Notes under the pieces: model-generated
What the model was told of the DNA's origin: nothing
The model's input: the letters and a program-made list of their open reading frames with translations, nothing else
Databases searched by the model: none
Program-made: the position numbers and the translations under genes
Origin: Montifringilla adamsi
Taxonomy: Eukaryota > Chordata > Aves > Passeriformes > Passeridae
Direction of reading: 5' to 3'
DNA: 64,000 bases
Assembly: GCA_017590115.1 (NCBI GenBank)
Contig: JAGGNK010000002.1
Span: 15,991,264-16,055,263 of the forward strand
Shown here: positions 1 through 12,419 of the stretch, piece by piece
Numbering within the stretch: the first letter of the stretch is position 1
How the letters are laid out: the number at the start of each line of letters is the position of its first letter

Positions 1-1802
1 ATAATTATATTTTTCCTACAATAATTCTGAATGCTTCAGAGAGATTGTTTATTGCAGGAGGTAAGGACAAGAATCTTTCTGTAGGATCATTATGAAATCT
101 TTTGTCTCAAAAAACTGTCTTCATTGCACAATTTCATTTACTTGATTAGATGCAAAAGACAATTGAAAAAAAGGAAACAAGAAGACAAACATACGGAGTC
201 TTTCACTAAATGTGGTAAAATTTAGATTCTTGGCAGGAATTCTTTCATTTCAAAGATTCATATCTTAATGAGCCTTGGAGAAGCCTTTATTGTCTCTCTA
301 GTGAAGAACAATAGTTCTCCAGCCCATAATTGCAGATTTGGTAGTTAACTGAGCCTTTTCTCTTCCCAGAATCCTGTCAGTGAAAAATATTGGTGCAATT
401 GGTGAACACACTTTGCAAACATGGGCAGACTTCTGGGATCTAATAATAATAACAAGTTCTGATGACTGAAACAACCAGAAAAAAGCAAAATTAATTCCTT
501 GTATTTCAACAGTCAACATGTTCTAGGAAAAATTCCCACATTCAGTGGTTCTGTTCAATGGATAATTGCATTGGGGTTGTATTTACTGAATAGACACAAT
601 ACCCTGAAATGCTTGTGATGGACATCTTATAAGCCAAATTTATTGCCAAAGAAATAATATTTTACCATGTCTGTCCTATACAACTTCAAGATTTTTTTTC
701 TGATCAGATGGTCTAAATTCTTTGTTAGGTTGATTCCTCAAAAACTTTTAAAACTTCCATTGTCATGGAAGAGAAAAGGTCAAGGTTTGTCACACCTGCT
801 CCAGAACAGAAGGTGTGTTTGAAATGACAGCAGAAATACCACAAGGATACGTTCCTTAACACAATTTATAATTAACTGGCTTTGGGGAGTGGGGAGGAGA
901 CAAAGATAATAGAGGATAAATTCTTCTAAAAATGCATTTGTGCATGTAAATGCTTTTAATAGCTCAGATGTTTTGATAGTGCTGCCCTCCACAAATGGTG
1001 GCAAGTTCTTCTCCAGGGTGTTTTTCCTCCCTGCCTGAGACATTCCCATAAATGAGAATGGAAGTTATCTTCAGTCCCCCAAATTCTGAGCACATTGCTG
1101 CAAACAGGATAAAGGAGGGGCTCTTTCCTAGTGACTGTCCTTGATCATTCCCAGATTTGTCCCTAAAGGCACTTCCCATTTTTTTTTAGCCGAGCTTAAT
1201 TCATTTTTTTTAATTAAAATGATAATATTCCATCCATATTCCTTTGAGAAGAGCTTAGCCTTTACATTCCCATTATGTGCTATCTTACATGTCTTTACAT
1301 GATAATGATTTTGCTGTTACTCAATAACTATGCTAATTTCAAACACAGGAGGTAAGATTATCTCCCTCCCAACACTTCCTTTCATACCATTCCACCCTGA
1401 AACATGCAGCCCTTCTTCCCCTTTACAAAAACATCATTACCAGGTCCTTCCCACTATCACAGCCTCCCTTAATCTGTTGGGTTTTATGCACATAACACTG
1501 ATCTTTGTCATCCCTACGTCTATGCAACAGCAAGATAATCAGGAGCTCACGATGAAATCATTCCATTCCTGTGTTAGTCTCAATTTACATCGAGCACAGC
1601 TCTGCAGCTGCAAATCCCATACTTGGCTACACCTCAACAATTACATTTACAGGTCGTAGATTGTCTCATTTTTTTCATTTTTCAGACTATCATGAACAAA
1701 TAAATAAATAAACATTTCAGTATCTGACCAAGCAATGAAAGTACAAACATTTTAAGATACAATAACTACAAAGTTTATAATTTTTTGCTGTATTTCTATA
1801 TG
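1..1802. other. AT-rich sequence, no gene seen
   Basis: Unique AT-rich sequence. Open frames here are short, overlap on both strands and lack a convincing acceptor/donor pair. No repeat family recognised. Confidence 0.5.
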
Positions 1803-2124
1803 AGAGGGGATCTCATCAATCCATACCAGTATCTCCAAGTGGTGCCAGAGGATGGTGCCAGGCTCTGCTCAGTGGTGCCAGTGCCAGGATGAGCAGCAGT
1901 GCCCATAAACTACAACAAGGAGCTCCACCTCATCATAAGGGAGAACTTTTTTCTGTGGAGAGGGCAGAGCATGGAACAGCTGCCCAGGGAGGTGTGGAGT
2001 CTCCCTCTCAGGGGACATCCCAAACCCACCTGGACATCTTCCTGTGTCACCTGCTCGGGGTGACCCTGCCTTGGACTGCATGACCTCCACAGGTCCCTTC
2101 CAAACCTGACTTTTCTGTATCATA
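1803..2124 (+). mobile_element. CR1 LINE 3' fragment
   Basis: Plus-strand remnant of a chicken-repeat-1 (CR1) non-LTR retrotransposon. It starts in the block resembling GAGAGGGGATCTCATCAAT and runs through the GGATGGTGCCAGGCTCTGCT, GGAACAGCTGCCCAGGGAGG and GGTGACCCTGCC blocks to a CAGGTCCCTTCCAAAC end. These are in the order expected for the last ~320 bp of the ORF2/3'UTR region. The copy is 5'-truncated, as is usual for CR1, and diverged, with small indels. Open frames of 64-84 codons over it on both strands are by-products of its higher GC content. Family recognised from memory, not by database search. Confidence 0.85.
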
Positions 2125-4380
2125 AAAACCAGTTTTTGCCTTATTTTGAATGCAAGTTTATGCTAAGTTTAATGAGGCTTGTTAAATCTGACACATCCTA
2201 TCTGGATACCACTGTGATGGATACATTAGATATACCAAAATAGATATATTAGGGAGGCAGAATTAGCACTGTATGTGCTAAGGTTGATTGATTACTTGAT
2301 GAGTATTATATTCCCTTTACTGTTCTCTAAACCCCAGCTTTATTAACTCCAACCAATTTTCTCCAACTCTTCAATTTGTAGAACTAATTGTGCCTCGTTG
2401 CAGCTTCCTCCATTTAACTGATGAAGACTTAAGAGACAGAAGGCTTCTACAGATAGAAGTTGACTATATACATAAAAAGCAGATTTTTATAAACTGAAAC
2501 TTGTTTAACCATATTTATATGTTAATTGAAATGTTTATGTACAGGCAAATGTCTGTATATGAATATTTAATAAATTTAATTCTGGATTTTACTTTTCCTT
2601 GCAGAAAAATCTGAATTTTGGCTGAGTACAAGTTCCATAAAACCTTTACAATTTTTCTTTATTAACTGTAGAAAGGTAAGGAGATATTTGCATTGTCGTC
2701 ATTGTTTCTAAATGAAATTTATAGCACTAAAGCCTATACTTGTGATTTATAGAGGAGAGTGCCTTTTCTCCTGCTCAGAACATTGATTTTCTATACCAAT
2801 TTAAATGAGGCACTGCATCTATAGAACAGGTAATGAATAACATCTTCATAGGCAGAAAGGCACTCTAAGCAAACATTTGCAAGAATTGATCTCACCTTTG
2901 TTTTGCCCTCTGTCTTGGGAAATGTGTTGTGCAGATTGTTATTAGTATTCATCTAATTTTCATGGCAATACATATGTTCTCTATCCAGCTAAACAAAACA
3001 TATATCAGAATTAATTTGATATTATATTTAGAATCTTGCATAAGTTTAGAACTTTAACTACTACTGACCATTTAACACTTGAATCAAAAGTTCTGTTTAG
3101 CAACATCAGATGCATTAAACAGTTTGGAACAGGAGCTGGTCTTTGGAAACCAATCATATCATTATTACAGGGGGATAAAATTGACTGCTCAGAATTATTG
3201 CAGCATTGTGTGAAACAATAACTGTTTTCACAATTAAAAACATATTTGCTGAGGGAATTTAAAGACAAATGTTATTTATTGTGTATTTTAGTTACAGCAA
3301 GTCAGAGTGAAGTTAGACTGTAAATTCAGCATTTACTATTTATTTATGGTTTAATTTGACACAATAATCAATTTTTCTTTATTTGTTGAGGGCTTTTTTA
3401 GCAGAAAATACACTGTCATAATTTAACTTTATTTTGTCACGGTAAGTGAGCTTTCACAAGAAGTGCTCCCTGCTAAACAGCCCTCTCAAGCAGCAATGGC
3501 AGCATAATTAGGTCTCTGCAGACTTATTCTGAAACCACTTAGTGCAAAGGCGTAATCTCCTGTCATGACATAATAATGTGGTCTCCATGGGCCAGCTCAG
3601 AGCTTGCTTTGACACTACAATGACAAGAAAATTCATGTGAGACCTGCAGGGATTTGTGCTGGAGGAGCTCCTGCCCTGCAGAGCCCTCTCGGTCCTGGCT
3701 CTGTCCTCATGGCCAGGCCTAGAGGCACCATCCTCTGTGATGCCTTAAGATCTTAGCCTTTACATTTTTCAAATCCTCTACTGCATTAGTGCAGAGCTCT
3801 AAACTCCATATAAAGTGTTAGTTACTGTCTTCACATCTTGGGCAGGCAAAACAATCCCTCCAGACCTGAGATCCAAGGCCACTCTGCAGCCTGAGGCCCC
3901 AAAATGAATAAACAAAACGAATTGGGCAGGAAAGCAAACTGGGGGTAAACGACTTCATTACCTGAAGCTGTAATTGGAGGATTAACCCCTGATATGTAAA
4001 TGAACCAAACTTGTAATTGTCTGAAAAACTCATGACCATTGTCCAGCCTTGGTGCAGCCTCTGGGAGGCTCTGGCTGCCCAAGGTGTGTCTATGGAAGGC
4101 CTTTGATAAATACTCACTTCATTCTCTTAACCTTGTCTGGCCTCTGTTCTAGGTGGCCACTCCAAGGCATCATCTGAAGGCAGAGCACAGCAAACCAAGG
4201 TTGTCGGCTGTAAAAAACCCCCTTGTGAGAGGCTGGGTGTCAGGAGCTTTGCTGCTCACAGAACCCTTTGCTTCTAACCAGGGTCACGTAAAAATCCCTC
4301 TAGGCCCTAAAAGAACCATGGCAGGACAAAACCCCCAGGTGCTTTCTCCAAGTCTATCAACTCCTAACATTTTATATCTA
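2125..4380. other. non-coding stretch with one plus-strand exon-like segment
   Basis: Mostly unique AT-rich sequence. It contains a splice-flanked open segment on the plus strand (2605-2675) and a smoother block at about 3440-3620 that might be a conserved non-coding element. Nothing else recognised. Confidence 0.4.
2605..2675 (+). CDS. weak candidate exon, plus strand
   Basis: A 71-nt segment preceded by a strong acceptor (polypyrimidine run ending ACTTTTCCTTGCAG) and followed by a good donor (AAAG|GTAAGG). Only one frame is open. It starts with two leftover bases and ends on a codon boundary, reading KSEFWLSTSSIKPLQ then five more aromatic/aliphatic residues and NCRK. No homology recognised. 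It lies on the strand opposite to the larger minus-strand exon set, so either a second gene or a chance match is needed to explain it. Chance is quite possible at this length. Confidence 0.15.
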
Positions 4381-4424
4381 AGGTTTAGAAGAAAAGAAGA
4401 AAAGGTTTCGAAGAAAAGAAGAAA
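4381..4424. repeat. two-copy 22-bp tandem repeat
   Basis: AGGTTTAGAAGAAAAGAAG plus AAA is followed at once by a second copy with one TA-to-TC change (4381-4402 and 4403-4424). It is purine-rich on the plus strand and sits just before the 3' end of the minus-strand CR1 copy at 4432. It may be a replicated target or microsatellite tail. Confidence 0.7.
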
Positions 4425-4431
4425 TAGGATA

Positions 4432-4590
4432 TCACAGATTCACAGAACGTTTTGGGTTGGAAGGGATGGTAAAGATCACCTGACTCCACCCTCTGCCATG
4501 GGCAGGGACACCTTCCACTATCCCAGGTTGCTCCAAGCCCCTCCAACCTGGCCCTGGGCAATTCCATGAATGGGGCAACCACAACTCATG
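4432..4590 (-). mobile_element. CR1 LINE 3' end, minus strand
   Basis: Reads on the plus strand as the reverse complement of the CR1 3' end. The terminal octamer-like repeat (CACAGATTCACAGAA) is followed by TTTTGGGTTGGAAGGGATGG, the CTGCCATGGGCAGGGACACC block and GTTGCTCCAAGCCCCTCCAA. Only about 160 bp of the 3'UTR remains, so it is strongly 5'-truncated. Confidence 0.9.
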
Positions 4591-6461
4591 AGTATGATGA
4601 ATATCAGTCATTTAACTTTTTACTCTTCTACTCAAGTCAGATTCATTATTTCCAATATAAGAGACATTTATTAAAAATTATTACAAACTCAAATTGTCAT
4701 TAAAATGGTTCTTATCCCGTCTGTGCTAGAAGCAGCCTTTCTTTTGCTATCTCATGTTTAATTTTTCAAGACTTCAGAAAGTATTTAGTGTGAATGTTTT
4801 AATTGTTTAGCACAGATGCAAGAAGCTGGGTGGCTTCAAGTCAGCAAAATGGAATGCTGAAGTACCTTGTTGAAAATGGAAACAAATTAATTTTACAACA
4901 GCTAACTGAAAAATAAAATCTCTGCAACATAAAGGAAAATTTTATTACCACAAATACCTAACAGCTCCTTCTGATTTACCTTGAACACATTTTTATTACT
5001 TTAATTGGAAAACAGCTAAAAACTTGTCTTACAATAAAGTTATGCAAATATTCAGCTTTCTTTAAATTGCCTCAGGAAAGGAAGGAGATATTTTGGAATA
5101 AAATCCTTTCCAGGCTATTTTCTATGATGAAATAACAAAGGGGAAGCTATAAAAATTACCGTGTCATTACCATCAGAGGCCAGAGAAGCCCATGGGTTGC
5201 AGAATTATTGTCCTATAACATATGTGAAAACCATAAATGTTAACTGAATGTGTGTCTATTCTGTGATTACTTGAGATGACAGGAAAAAGAATTGAAGATT
5301 TCCATAATGGGATACATATTCTGACCCTTATCAGCACGAGCCTTGACAAAGGAAATTCGAGGAGACAAATGAGAACCAGTTGCTTCCATAAGTGATGATG
5401 GAACCACAGAGCCAGATGGACACTGAGCAAAGTAGATCTTAAAGAAATTGTCACTCACCTTTCACTATGCACAATAAATAAATTGATCTGGAGCTACAAA
5501 TGCAAAACAGATTTTTTCACCCAATAAGTGGGTTATTTTTAAAACATATGGGATACATTAGAGATGCAAATAAAGCTGTGTGTTAATCATTGTATAAAAT
5601 ATCAACTATAGCAGTACTGTCAGTTTTTGGGACAAACAAGTGTTATTGTCATGCAATGTGCAGTAAATGTTGGGGATGTTAGCCATATCTCATAAAATAT
5701 CTTATGAACATTGTCACCACAGACATCAGGCATATTTACATTTATTGCTTATTTTTTGTGTGGTTTTAATTACTGTAAGGAAGACTACACCTATCTGTCA
5801 CACAACTCCAACACCATCTTTGACATATATACTTGGAAGTATTTCTTCCTCCAAATGCTCTCACATACCCTACAAACAGAAATCTGCTTGCTGTCATCAA
5901 AGATTTAGTTTTTTCTTTCCAATATTTCAGTGTCCAGTCTGTCAACACATTGGGCACTGAACTATCCTCTGCCTTATACACTAGGAATAATTTCAGGAAG
6001 ATAAATTTGCAGCCTGTTGCTCTGTTTACATCATTAACCTCTTAGCCTGAGCTTACAATCATTCTTATTATTTCCCAAAACTATTTTTTGTTTGCTTTCA
6101 AGTGCAAGGTCACCTCCCTGTTCTACCAAACCCTTTGGATGTGCTAATTCCTGACTCACTGATTCACTCCGTGGCTGCATTTCCCACATGGAGCCTGCTC
6201 TGGGTGGCACTAAGGGACAACTTTGATCATTTTCCCTTTCTTTATTTCTCTCTTACTGTGGTAAAACACCCAACAACAATTAGGCTGCTGATTTCTACAC
6301 ATTTTTTTACATCTACATCTATTTTACATCTACCACTGGAAATGTGTGGAGAAGACAAAGGTGTGCAGCAAGAGGAAGCATTTGGCACAGGAAATTCTGG
6401 TTAAATATTAGGATTTTAACTCTTTTTTCCCTACCAGAAGTGTGCTTGAGCATGTGAACCA
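4591..6461. other. AT-rich sequence, largely featureless
   Basis: No repeat or supported gene, apart from a very short minus-strand exon-like segment at 5459-5493. Open frames at 5173-5458 overlap one another in different frames and have no codon signature I trust. Confidence 0.4.
5459..5493 (-). CDS. weak candidate micro-exon, minus strand
   Basis: A 35-nt segment with a good minus-strand acceptor (CTGTTTTGCATTTGTAG) and a near-consensus donor (AAAG|GTGAGTG). It is open in two frames. In phase 0 it reads LQINLFIVHSE with two bases left over. That start phase would follow the phase-0 end of the candidate exon at 7973-8074. Too short to trust alone. Confidence 0.15.
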
Positions 6462-6604
6462 CAGATGCTGAGGAATTGCCATCCCTCAGGACATTCAAAC
6501 TTGCCAGAGCAACCTGCCCCAGTCTGCCCTGCTGCAAGGTGCGAGGGGCAGAGGAGTTTGGAAGGGGAGACCTCTGGAGTGCCTTCGAAGCTGGAATTAA
6601 AGTC
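6462..6604 (+). mobile_element. probable decayed CR1 3' fragment
   Basis: Weak match to the CR1 3' end on the plus strand: a CATCCCTCAGGACATTCAAA block, then CAGAGCAACCTGCCCCAGT, CTGCCCTGCTGCAAGG and a CTCTGGAGTGCCTTC(G)AAGC end corresponding to the usual ..CAGAGGTCCCTTCCAACC. It is much more diverged than the other copies and interrupted by insertions. Confidence 0.5.
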
Positions 6605-9600
6605 ATATTCTGCTGATGCAAAAAAAATAAATAAATTGAAAAGATGAGTGCCATAAATGCCTCTGTTACAAACTGTAATGAATAAAAAGTGATTGGACAA
6701 AGCACCATAATAGGATTGCTTTTATACCCCAGTTTTATTTTCACTTCTATACTGCTCACATTATGGGCTGTAACTTACCCCTGCACACTGCCAGCACACA
6801 GACTATTTTTTCATAATTTTCTTTTGGATCATCAGTTTTCCCTCACGCACACACTGCAAACAAATACCTTTACAGCTTTACAACAAAAGGAATTATTCTA
6901 GACGTATCAGAATAGAGCATATCTATTATATCTTTTGTGTCTTTGACTCAGTGCCATACAGTGTACATTTCATGAAAAGAAATAGTATTTACTATGATGT
7001 AAATTGAGAAGATATTTCCTAGGCATGGTATGAACAAGGGCCAGACATCTTCCACTTTTATGCACCTTTAACATTTCTTTTTATATCAGCACATTTCTCA
7101 TTCTGGCCATCTCTGACAGGTTTCAAATTATAATGCTCTTTTTTTTATATTCTCAACACAGCAATCAAATCTTTAGACCTTGAGGAGAAGGAGGAAATTA
7201 AGGCCATTAACATGTTAGAGAATTGTTTGATTTACTCATTATAAATTATTCTGAAGCTGAGCAGCTCATAAGACATGCCCAAAGGGAAGACAAATTTTGA
7301 TTGGCAGTGTCAAAAAAGTCAAGGACGCAGAGAGGTTTTGTTAAAAATTACCAAGTGCCATTAAGAAATGCTGTGTGCTATCTATCCAAAATCAGGGTGA
7401 TTCTGATCCAGAATTTCCCAGCTATCAAACACAGTAAGACCTGAATTTATAATTAAAAGAGACATTAAGAATATATGCTGTAAACTTTCTCTTGATAACT
7501 ATAAAAGACGAAAATATTTTTAAAAATCCGAAAGATAGTCAAGCTGGAAAAACAAACTTGAGGATAGCAAAACCCCTCAGATACAAGTTCAGGGAGGCGT
7601 CTTTATCACGGTTTCCTAAATCACATTTTTTTCCTCGCTATATACACAATTTTCCATCAATTATCAAAAATACACAACAAACACCAGTTGCACATCAGCC
7701 AACAGGACCTTCTAAGAGCCCCACCTTTACCCTGGACCCCTTGTTATGGGATGGTTTTGAGAAGAAATCCACTGTAACCCCAAATCCCTGTGCCAAGCAT
7801 GGCACAGTCTGGCTGTGCCCAGTGAATGTGTGAACATCCAGAAAAACGTTTCCTTATACAGTAAAATTGTGCAAAAACTCAGTTTTCAGGAAAGCAAAAG
7901 CCACAATATCCTAGGAGAGGAGGGAAGAGCAATTCTACCATCCCTCCACCTGAACTAAGCCAAAAACCTTACCTGAAAGTACAGGTTACAGACTTTGCAG
8001 ATGGAACTATGCAAATTGACAGTTTTCACTAAAATTCTGGACCTTCCCATGTTTTGGAAGAGGTTGTGTCCTTTCTGTGCCAGCCAGGGGTAAGAGTCCA
8101 GGTGAAACAGGAGTCCTGTGCCTCTGGACTGGTGTTGGGGCACTCCTGGATCACAGCACTGGGATTGGCTTTTCTTCCTTAGGTGCTTAATATACAAATT
8201 CTAAACATTGCCTGTGATGGAAAACAGAGAAGAAAGATCATCCAAGCAGCACTTTTCTCACTGCTATTACAAAACTCTTCACTCCACTGAAGAGTATTTG
8301 AATAACATTTTTTTTATTACTTGTACAAACTATAGTAGAGCAGCCAGCTAGGAAGTCAGGGCTGGAATTTTTTTTCATTTTGTCCAATACTATCCCCCTT
8401 GCAAGCAATTTTCCCCTCTAGCAACTTTAAAGCCCTGCTTAGCTTCTGAAGCCACCTTGATGTGTGTATGTCTTTCTTAAATAAATAAGGCAGCCCAGCT
8501 GCCCCCTGGGTATGGCACAATGGCTCAGTGACATCCTGGGGACAACTGAGGGCTGCCACAGGGTTGTCTCCTCATTTCCAGCAACGGAAGTTCACTGCTC
8601 TGTTAGAATTAAAGGCACTTTGCAGGGGGTTTCCTATGGACAAAAAGTTTTAAAGCCAGGGAAGATCAAAATTTTCTTCTGGCACTAAAAAATATCTTTA
8701 ATTTTTATTAGCAATGCCATGTTGTTCTTTTACAGCTGGAGCTGTATTACTGCAGACCACTGAAACTACAGAGTATCTGCACCAAGGTTTTTTTGTTTCA
8801 TTTTTACAAGATCACAGATAATTAACATTTTATTTTGAAAACATTTTTTGTTAAAAAAAAATCGAGTAATCATTAAATTTTAATGTACTGAGCTAAGGAT
8901 TTGTCTTTGATATCGTTATTACAGACACTGCACATCTGTAAATTTGAAGTGATAGGACAGCAAATACCTTCAGAAGGACAGACACTGCCTTTGAAGTCAG
9001 TATATATGTGGTTTAACATAAATGTAATTTCACAGCAAACTGCCTTTTATTGTTCACTCTTGTTTTGTCCTGACACTCAGTGTCTTGTAAAAAACATTCT
9101 GAACTTTGATATAAATAAATAATGTAATACTTTCCTTTAAACTCTTTGAAAATAAACTAAATGGAGACAGGCAAGTGGGATAATGAACACATTCCCTTGC
9201 ACAGGCCTGCAGGAATTCCAGTGTCCAGCACTCCCTGAGAAGCTCCATGTCTGCCACAGTCATGCCTTGTCAAGGCTGAGCTAGAACAGAGACTGGACAG
9301 AGTTCCAGAATAAAGCAGGGATTATCAACATCTGATGGCCACTCCATTTAAAGTAATGGATCAGATTTTCAGCCTTTTTAAAGGCTGCAGTGCAGCAATT
9401 TTTCTTTATCTGAACACTTTTTTGCAGGTCATATTCTGTTCTACCATGAGCGAAAATTGCCATAATGTTGGTTTTGAAATGTTGGGATTTTTTTCTTTTC
9501 TGTCTTTTAATCCTGAAAAAATATCAGTTTTAGCAGTTCATATGGAAAAAGAGTGATTATACTCTTAACCATTTCACAATCAGTTTTCTATTTTATTCTT

Positions 9601-10103
9601 TTGATAGAGAAGGACATGTCTGCCTTCAAAGTCTGCAAGCCTGGGAACCAAAAGAGGGAGCCCACTGTCACAGAAAGGAGAGAAAATCTGGCTAGCAAAA
9701 AAATGCAATTAAGATTGAGCTTCCCTAAGGCAAGACAGCCTTTTGTCATCAAAGAAAACACAGACAGCACCATGTAACTGACCTAAGAGTGCTGGCTCAT
9801 TAAAAACCTGCATATTTATGATATTTGTGATGGAGTGATTATTGCAGAAGTGTAAGGAATATAGCATATTTCTGTGTTAAGACTACATCATTTCTACAGC
9901 AGCCATGCTTGCAAAATGCAGTCTGGGACAGCACTGCCAGGATCCAACCTTCAGGAAAGCAAAAAAGGATTGTCCACACAACCTTCAGTGAGCCTCGAAT
10001 TCAGGATGAACTTGACCATATGACTGTGAATATTCAACAAGTCTGAGTGTAAGAGCAGAACAAGGAAATGAAAGATGGAAAGTGAAGCTGTGGACAAGTG
10101 GAT
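6605..10103. other. AT-rich sequence with one exon-like segment
   Basis: Unique sequence. The only item I can defend is the minus-strand segment at 7973-8074. Other open frames (7492-7833, 9281-9777) lack splice context and overlap antisense frames. Confidence 0.4.
7973..8074 (-). CDS. candidate coding exon, minus strand (102 nt)
   Basis: A segment of exactly 34 codons, phase 0 at both ends. The minus-strand acceptor is pyrimidine-rich (GGACTCTTACCCCTGGCTGGCACAG) and the donor is CAG|GTAAGG. The other two frames contain stops. The peptide begins KGHNLFQNMGRSRILVKTVN and continues with a CxxC-type pair (SICKVC) before NLYFQ. It is downstream of the five-exon set ending at 12575. That set leaves two bases over while this segment starts at phase 0, so at least one undetected exon would have to lie between. 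Family not recognised. Confidence 0.3.
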
Positions 10104-10268
10104 GTAGTTCCCAAAGAAGCTGTGGCTGCCCCTGGATCCCTGGAAGTGCCCAAGGTTGGACAGGGCTTGGAGCAGCCTGGGACAGTGGAAGGTGTCCCTG
10201 CCATGGCAGGGGTGGCACTGGATGGGATTTAAGGTCCCTTCCAACCCAAATAGTCTGGGATTCTGTGG
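10104..10268 (+). mobile_element. CR1 LINE 3' end, plus strand
   Basis: Typical CR1 3'UTR end: GCTGTGGCTGCCCCTGGATC, a GGCTTGGAGCAGCCTGGGAC block, CAGTGGAAGGTGTCCCTGCC, GGGTGGCACTGGATGGGATT and AGGTCCCTTCCAACCC followed by TCTGGGATTCTGTGG. About 165 bp remain. It lies about 140 bp upstream of the 10407-11529 tandem duplication. Confidence 0.9.
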
Positions 10269-10406
10269 AAGGGAAGAAACATCAGAGTAAAGACACATGG
10301 TCTACATGGGGAATGTGATAGAACCTGTCCCTTTTGTCCTCAGAAATCCAGGGAAAAGTCTGGGTTTGGGTTTTGGGTTTTTTTTGTTTTTTTTTCAGAA
10401 AAGCAG

Positions 10407-11529
10407 GTCACACTCCTCACTTGTACTGAACTTTAAAGTTCTCATCAGGACAAAGAGAGAGGGTACAATTCTTGAAGGAGAACGAGGAGTGAGATCCTCT
10501 GTGTGCCCCACCACAGTCCTACCCAATTCAAATGACTGAAAAAATGAATTTTCCTTTTCATTATCCATCAGCCTTGCCTTGACTGGGAGTTAGCACACAA
10601 ACCTCTTCTGACTCCAGCTCTGGGACTCCAACAGCAAAAGCTGTGCTCCCATGAAGAGACCAAAACTCTGTGAAAGTTCAGCTTCCTTCTGTTTTACATG
10701 AAACATTCCCAAAATGGCACCACAAGGGGTCGAATTCTCTTCCCTTTCCTGGTGGTTTGGAGCTGGTGGGACAGCTCTGCCTCCAGTGCAGGGACACCTG
10801 ACTTACACAATGCCAGCCACGAGGGGATGGGGGCCAGAGCAGGATGCAGCTGATGAAACATGACAAGCATAAAAAATTAAATGAAAGAAAACATTCCCTT
10901 TGATTTGATTTGACACAGAGTTGGTTGTCGAAATTTCTGTCTAACTTGAGGGTGGAATTTTCAGAAAGGTACGTCACACTCCTCACTTGTACTGAACTTT
11001 AAAGTTCTCATCAGGACAAAGAGAGAGGGTACAATTCTTGAAGGAGAACGAGGAGTGAGATCCTCTGTGTGCCCCACCACAGTCCTACCCAATTCAAATA
11101 ACTGAAAAAATGAATTTTCCTTTTCATTATCCATCAGCCTTGCCTTGACTGGGAGTTAGCACACAAACCTCTTCTGACTCCAGCTCTGGGACTCCAACAG
11201 CAAAAGCTGTGCTCCCATGAAGACACCAAAACTCTCAAAGTGTGAAAGTTCAGCTTCCTTCTGTTTTACATGAAACATTCCCAAAATGGCACCACAAGGG
11301 GTCAAATTCTCTTCCCTTTCCTGGTGGTTTGGAGCTGGTGGGACAGCTCTGCCTCCAGTGCAGTGACACCTGACTTACACAATGCCAGCCACGAGGGGAT
11401 GGGGGCCAGAGCAGGATGCAGCTGATGAAACATGACAAGCATAAAAAATTAAATGAAAGAAAACATTCCCTTTGATTTGATTTGACACAGAGTTGGTTGT
11501 CGAAATTTCTGTCTAACTTGAGGGTGGAA
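10407..11529. repeat. tandem direct duplication of ~566 bp
   Basis: Copy 1 (10407-10957) and copy 2 (10973-11529) are the same sequence in direct orientation, offset 566 bp at the left end and 572 bp at the right end. By eye there are only a few substitutions (for example ATGACTG/ATAACTG, GAAGAGACC/GAAGACACC, GGTCGAATT/GGTCAAATT, CAGGGACAC/CAGTGACAC) and one 6-bp insertion in copy 2 (CTCAAAGTGTGAA against CTGTGAA). The junction carries TTTCAGAAA, also present just before copy 1, which suggests a microhomology breakpoint. Minus-strand frames in both copies (10678-10986, 11250-11438) share the same peptide simply because the DNA is duplicated. Confidence 0.95.
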
Positions 11530-12277
11530 ATGTTGGTAAGTCAGGAAGATATCCAAATTTTTGAAGTAGTAATAGTTCCATTCCAACATATTTCATCGAT
11601 AAAATAACCAGTAACAAGACACTGCTTGCAAAACTATTTCCCACTTGGGTGTCACAACTGATTACTCATCCTGTTACATTATTTTTATTTTATCCAATGA
11701 ATTTTCTATCAGATAAGACCAAGGAATATGCATATTTTCTACCATAACAGCTTTAACTAAAACATTACTTAGTTTCCTTAATGTATTTTATAAACATGTT
11801 TTCTCAACAGATGCAGAAATTAATTTTCAAGCCTGCAGCAAATCATGTGAATATTGTACCTAACACACCAACTTTAAGTGCAAAATTTTACAAGGATAAC
11901 AAAGTCAGCAAGTAATATTAAAATTTTATCCCTTTTCTGCTGTGAATCATTTAAATTTCAGAGATTTTGCTAATAGCTTAGATCAATATTTAAGGCTACT
12001 GATTTTCTGTTTAGACATTCTTGTAAATATAATACAAAAATGGGAAATAATATAGCATCTACTGCAATTACAACCTATTTTACCAAGATAAATATTCCAA
12101 AAAGCAAGGCTCTGTCATATTATTAGTGGAGATAAATATTGGAAGTTTAGACAGAGAAAACAATTACCAGCTCTTTATCTCACTCGATTATATACCTTTA
12201 TTTATTTGCACTTTTAAACTAAAAGTCAATAAGTGAACACTTCATAGCAAAGGGTTCCCTAGAATCTCCCCATCTCC
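11530..12277. other. AT-rich unique sequence
   Basis: No gene, repeat or splice-flanked segment I can support. Confidence 0.5.
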
Positions 12278-12419
12278 ATTTATTGAGGATATTCTGTTTT
12301 AAAAACCTTTCTTGATAAATGGTTGTGAGCAGAACTAGAAGTAAAAGGATTTATTGAGGATGTTCTGTTTTAAAAATGCTTGTTGAGTAAAGGTTATGAC
12401 TAGAACCAGGAAACGATAA
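12278..12419. repeat. diverged two-copy 71-bp tandem repeat
   Basis: ATTTATTGAGGATATTCTGT at 12278 recurs as ATTTATTGAGGATGTTCTGT at 12349. The following ~50 bp align with many differences (TTGATAAATGGTTGTGAGCA against TTGAGTAAAGGTTATGACTA). An old local duplication. Confidence 0.75.

Noticed and set aside
4153..4569. 138-codon plus-strand frame behind an acceptor-like CTGTTCTAG
   Set aside because: It ends inside a minus-strand CR1 copy and I found no acceptable donor.
5267..5458. 63-codon minus-strand frame that reads like protein
   Set aside because: It begins in what would be the intron after a better donor, overlaps another frame and matches nothing I recognise.
6319..6759. 146-codon minus-strand frame
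   Set aside because: It overlaps a decayed CR1 fragment, has open frames on the opposite strand, and has no convincing splice borders.
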